Below, in pieces: positions 61,821-64,000 of a DNA stretch of 64,000 bases. A program made the position numbers and the translations under genes. The notes under the pieces were generated by a model that searched no databases, had not been told where the DNA came from, and worked only from the letters and a program-made list of their open reading frames with translations. Position 1 is the stretch's first letter; each line of letters begins with the position of its first letter. Source of the DNA: Typhlomys cinereus (lineage: Eukaryota; Chordata; Mammalia; Rodentia; Platacanthomyidae); assembly GCA_023101885.1 (NCBI GenBank), contig JALPQD010000294.1:919501-983500 (forward strand), given 5' to 3'.

Positions 61821-62004
61821 GTGGATTGGACTCTGAATATTGGGGAACAGGCCCTTGATATATGTATTGTCCCTTTCAATCAATCTGCATCTTCTGTATT
61901 TGTTCTTGGTGAGAGAAACTTTTTTTGCCTTAAAGATAATGGACAAATTCGATTCATGAAGAAGCTTGATTGTAGCCCAAGTTGTTTTCTCCCATATTGC
62001 TCAG
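61821..62004 (+). CDS. BBS9: BBS9 internal exon (about human residues 235-295)
   Basis: This is the third BBS9 exon. The translation starts VDWTLNIGEQALDICIVPFN and includes SSVFVLGERNFFCLKDNGQI and RFMKKLDCSPSCFLPYCS, propeller blade sequence of BBS9. The acceptor is ...tgatttacag before 61821. The donor gtgggt from 62005 is a weaker match to consensus than the others. The exon starts on a codon boundary and leaves one base (g), completed by tt at the start of the next exon to give Val. Against the human protein as I remember it, Ser is replaced by Pro in CIVPFN, and a Trp (about residue 285, KLDW) is replaced by Cys. The open frame and clean junctions argue for function. Confidence 0.95.
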
Positions 62005-62627
62005 GTGGGTTGGAATAGTTTCTTTTATCTTTTCCATATGTGAAAACTGGGTTGTATATCTCAGAAAAAGTCACACTCATACACATATTTTATGAATCTA
62101 GGAAAATAGTTTTATCCTGGACATGTAATGGAAACTTTAACTTTCAAAGTTTGAATAGAAGTTTGATATAAAGCATGCATTTGGTTTTTGTCTGTCATTT
62201 TACTTTGTATAAAATCACTTGTAGAATTGGCCTGCAGCACACTGATATTTTCCACAGTGTGATTCTTAAAGATGCTGCCACATGAACATCAGTCTTTCAA
62301 AGACAGAGTAGTAATGTCTAATAAATAATGTTCTATAGTGAATGCCCTGTAAATCATTAACTGATGTGTCACATGTTAATGAAATTCACACTATCTAGAT
62401 TAAATACAAGCATGTTACCCATCCTCTTTTGTTCTATGTCTTTAAAATGACATGCTCCTTGTTGCTGTTATAGTCATGAAGTTGAAAACAAACATTTTAT
62501 TGCTTAAAATCTTTTAAATCAAGATACTAAAATCAATTTGTGTTCTAATCCTAGAAGAGATGTAATACCCATATATTTGTTTCCAATGGCCATTTTCTTA
62601 CTGTCTTCCTGTGTCTTCAACTTGCAG
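62005..62627 (+). other. BBS9: Short BBS9 intron (phase 1)
   Basis: This 623-bp intron has donor gtgggt and acceptor ttgcag. It is AT-rich and I recognise no repeat in it. Confidence 0.9.
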
Positions 62628-62757
62628 TTTCTGAAGGAACAGTAAATACTTTGATTGGAAACCACAACAACATGTTGCATATTTACCAGGATGTGACACT
62701 GAAATGGGCCACGCAGCTTCCCCACGTTCCTGTGGCAGTCAGAGTGGGTTGTTTGCA
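62628..62757 (+). CDS. BBS9: BBS9 internal exon (about human residues 296-339)
   Basis: This is the fourth and last BBS9 exon in the window. It encodes (V)SEGTVNTLIGNHNNMLHI then YQDVTLKWATQLPHVPVAVR and VGCL(Q), matching human BBS9 about residues 296-339 from memory. The acceptor is ...caacttgcag before 62628 and the donor is gtaagt from 62758. It leaves two bases (ca) of a Gln codon for the next exon, which lies outside the window. The intron before it is short (623 bp). The product is the continuation of the N-terminal beta-propeller, which packs with other BBSome propellers. Downstream of the donor I see only intron to the window end. Confidence 0.95.
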
Positions 62758-64000
62758 GTAAGTGATTCAACTAGCATCATTTCATTGAAGATGTTTTATT
62801 TAATTTAGTTTGATTATCTTAACAGTGTCTTGCTGCCAGCACAGGCTGGCTTAAGCTCACAATCCTCCTTTCTCAAGCTATCACACCTGACTCTTATTAA
62901 TGGATTGTAGTTGAGGAATTCCGTAAATGTTTTCTGAAGTAAAGATGAGCAATTTTACTGAAGAATTAAAAATGATACTCTAGTGTGATGTTAGTATTGT
63001 AAATATTTTTTTCTTAGAAATTTAAATGCCTTAATTAGCACCATTAATGATTTTTTTACTTAGTAATTTTAGCAGTATACCTTGAAATTAAAGGTCAGTA
63101 TTGTTGAAGATAACAACAAAATATTTTTACTGATAGATTAGTTTCTTTAAAATAAAATCAATTTCTAGTATTTGATGGGTCTCTTTTAGACACCTTTTAT
63201 TGATAAAGTGTGAGTATAGTATATTTGTTTCAGACTTTCTTATGTCAAGTGATGTGTCCATTTGTTTAAAGTTACTTAAAGTTTAAAGAAGATAATTTTG
63301 CATTGAAATTGAAAAAATACAATCCATATTTTAATAATAATCCTACAAAATATATTAAAAATGATAAAACTATGTTCATTTTATCAGTGAGTCATTATTC
63401 AGGGTCATTACTATAAAAGGAAAAATCCACAAACTGTTTAGCAGCCTAATTGTGTGTGGTAACTGAAGATCTCAGCAACGGTCTGGAAACAGCTTTGTCT
63501 AAAACTTCATAGATTTCCAGATCTATCCAGTTTTGCTGATTTAAACTATTAATTGCACACTTAGAGAACATCTTCCATAATATCTGAGATAGGATGTGTT
63601 CTTCTCCCTAGTGAGGCACTGGATAAATAACAATGAAATTAATGAAGGGCAACCATGTTTGTAATAATGATTAGTCCAAGCAATATCTTGAAAACACCAA
63701 TTTTTTTTTAAAGAGACTGCTTCTTTATGCTTAAGAGAAGGACAGTTATATACTTCTAGTTGCTATGCCTTTAAGAGAAATTGTAGTTACTTTATATCTT
63801 TATGCTTAAGAGAAAGGACAGTTATATACTTCTAGTTGCTAAGCATTTAACAGAAATTATAGTTACTTTGTATCTGAAGAATAATTTAAAAATTCAAAAT
63901 TGGCTTTTGCAGTATCTACCAGATGGTCTTTTTAAGTTCCATCAAACATACTCACCAGATATTTTGCATCAGATTTACTTAGAAGGATTTAGAACAGGAA
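62758..64000 (+). other. BBS9: Start of next BBS9 intron (runs off window)
   Basis: The intron begins with the donor gtaagt. It is AT-rich and holds a B1-like scrap near 62.82-62.89 kb (cttgctgccagcacaggctgg). A 75-bp tandem duplication lies at 63723-63870. No further exon was seen. Confidence 0.85.
63723..63870. repeat. 75-bp tandem duplication
   Basis: ctttatgcttaagagaa...ggacagttatatacttctag occurs at 63723 and 63798 with a few differences. Confidence 0.9.

Overview
This window is nuclear DNA from a rodent, very probably a dipodoid (jerboa or jumping-mouse group). B1-, B3- and B4/ID-like SINEs occur together with an ORR1-type MaLR LTR and Lx-like L1 3' regions. The most recent SINE is a B2-like, tRNA-headed family of about 290 bp with an internal (CA)n stretch and an AATAAA-containing tail, which fits the jerboa Dip SINE. 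The family name and the taxon are recalled knowledge plus inference; no database was searched.

The only intact host gene is BBS9 (PTHB1) on the + strand, present in part. Four internal exons lie at 48123-48297, 58593-58677, 61821-62004 and 62628-62757. All have GT-AG splice sites and join in frame. Together they encode about 192 residues, matching roughly residues 148-339 of the 887-residue human protein, within the N-terminal beta-propeller. I saw no BBS9 exon in the first 48 kb, so that part is most likely one large upstream intron. The window ends inside the intron after the fourth exon.

Layout. 1-525: old L1 pieces. 525-7532: a nearly full-length antisense L1 with an 18-bp target-site duplication (TSD), broken by a second L1 at 5454-6192. 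7.6-22 kb: Dip SINEs, old L1 3' regions, a U6 pseudogene, a self-nested DNA transposon and TATC microsatellites. 23.7-25.5 kb: an antisense DNAJB6 retrocopy whose 5' UTR holds a perfect 20-bp x 16 CpG-rich minisatellite. 26-44 kb: SINEs, MIRs, a truncated U2 fragment and unique intron. 44.2-45.3 kb: an antisense H3-3B retrocopy that was later hit by a Dip SINE. 45.5-48.1 kb: a sense L1 tail, a hAT-like element, an Lx-like tail and an ORR1 LTR ending 67 bp before a BBS9 exon. 48-64 kb: the BBS9 exons and their introns. One of these introns carries an L1 inserted 30 bp before an exon, with its TSD copying the branch-point/polypyrimidine region.

The window has no operon, CRISPR array or phage. 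Its interest lies in how retroposition has reshaped the introns and splice sites of a ciliopathy gene. Most open frames come from L1, CA/TATC repeats or the minisatellite and are not genes.
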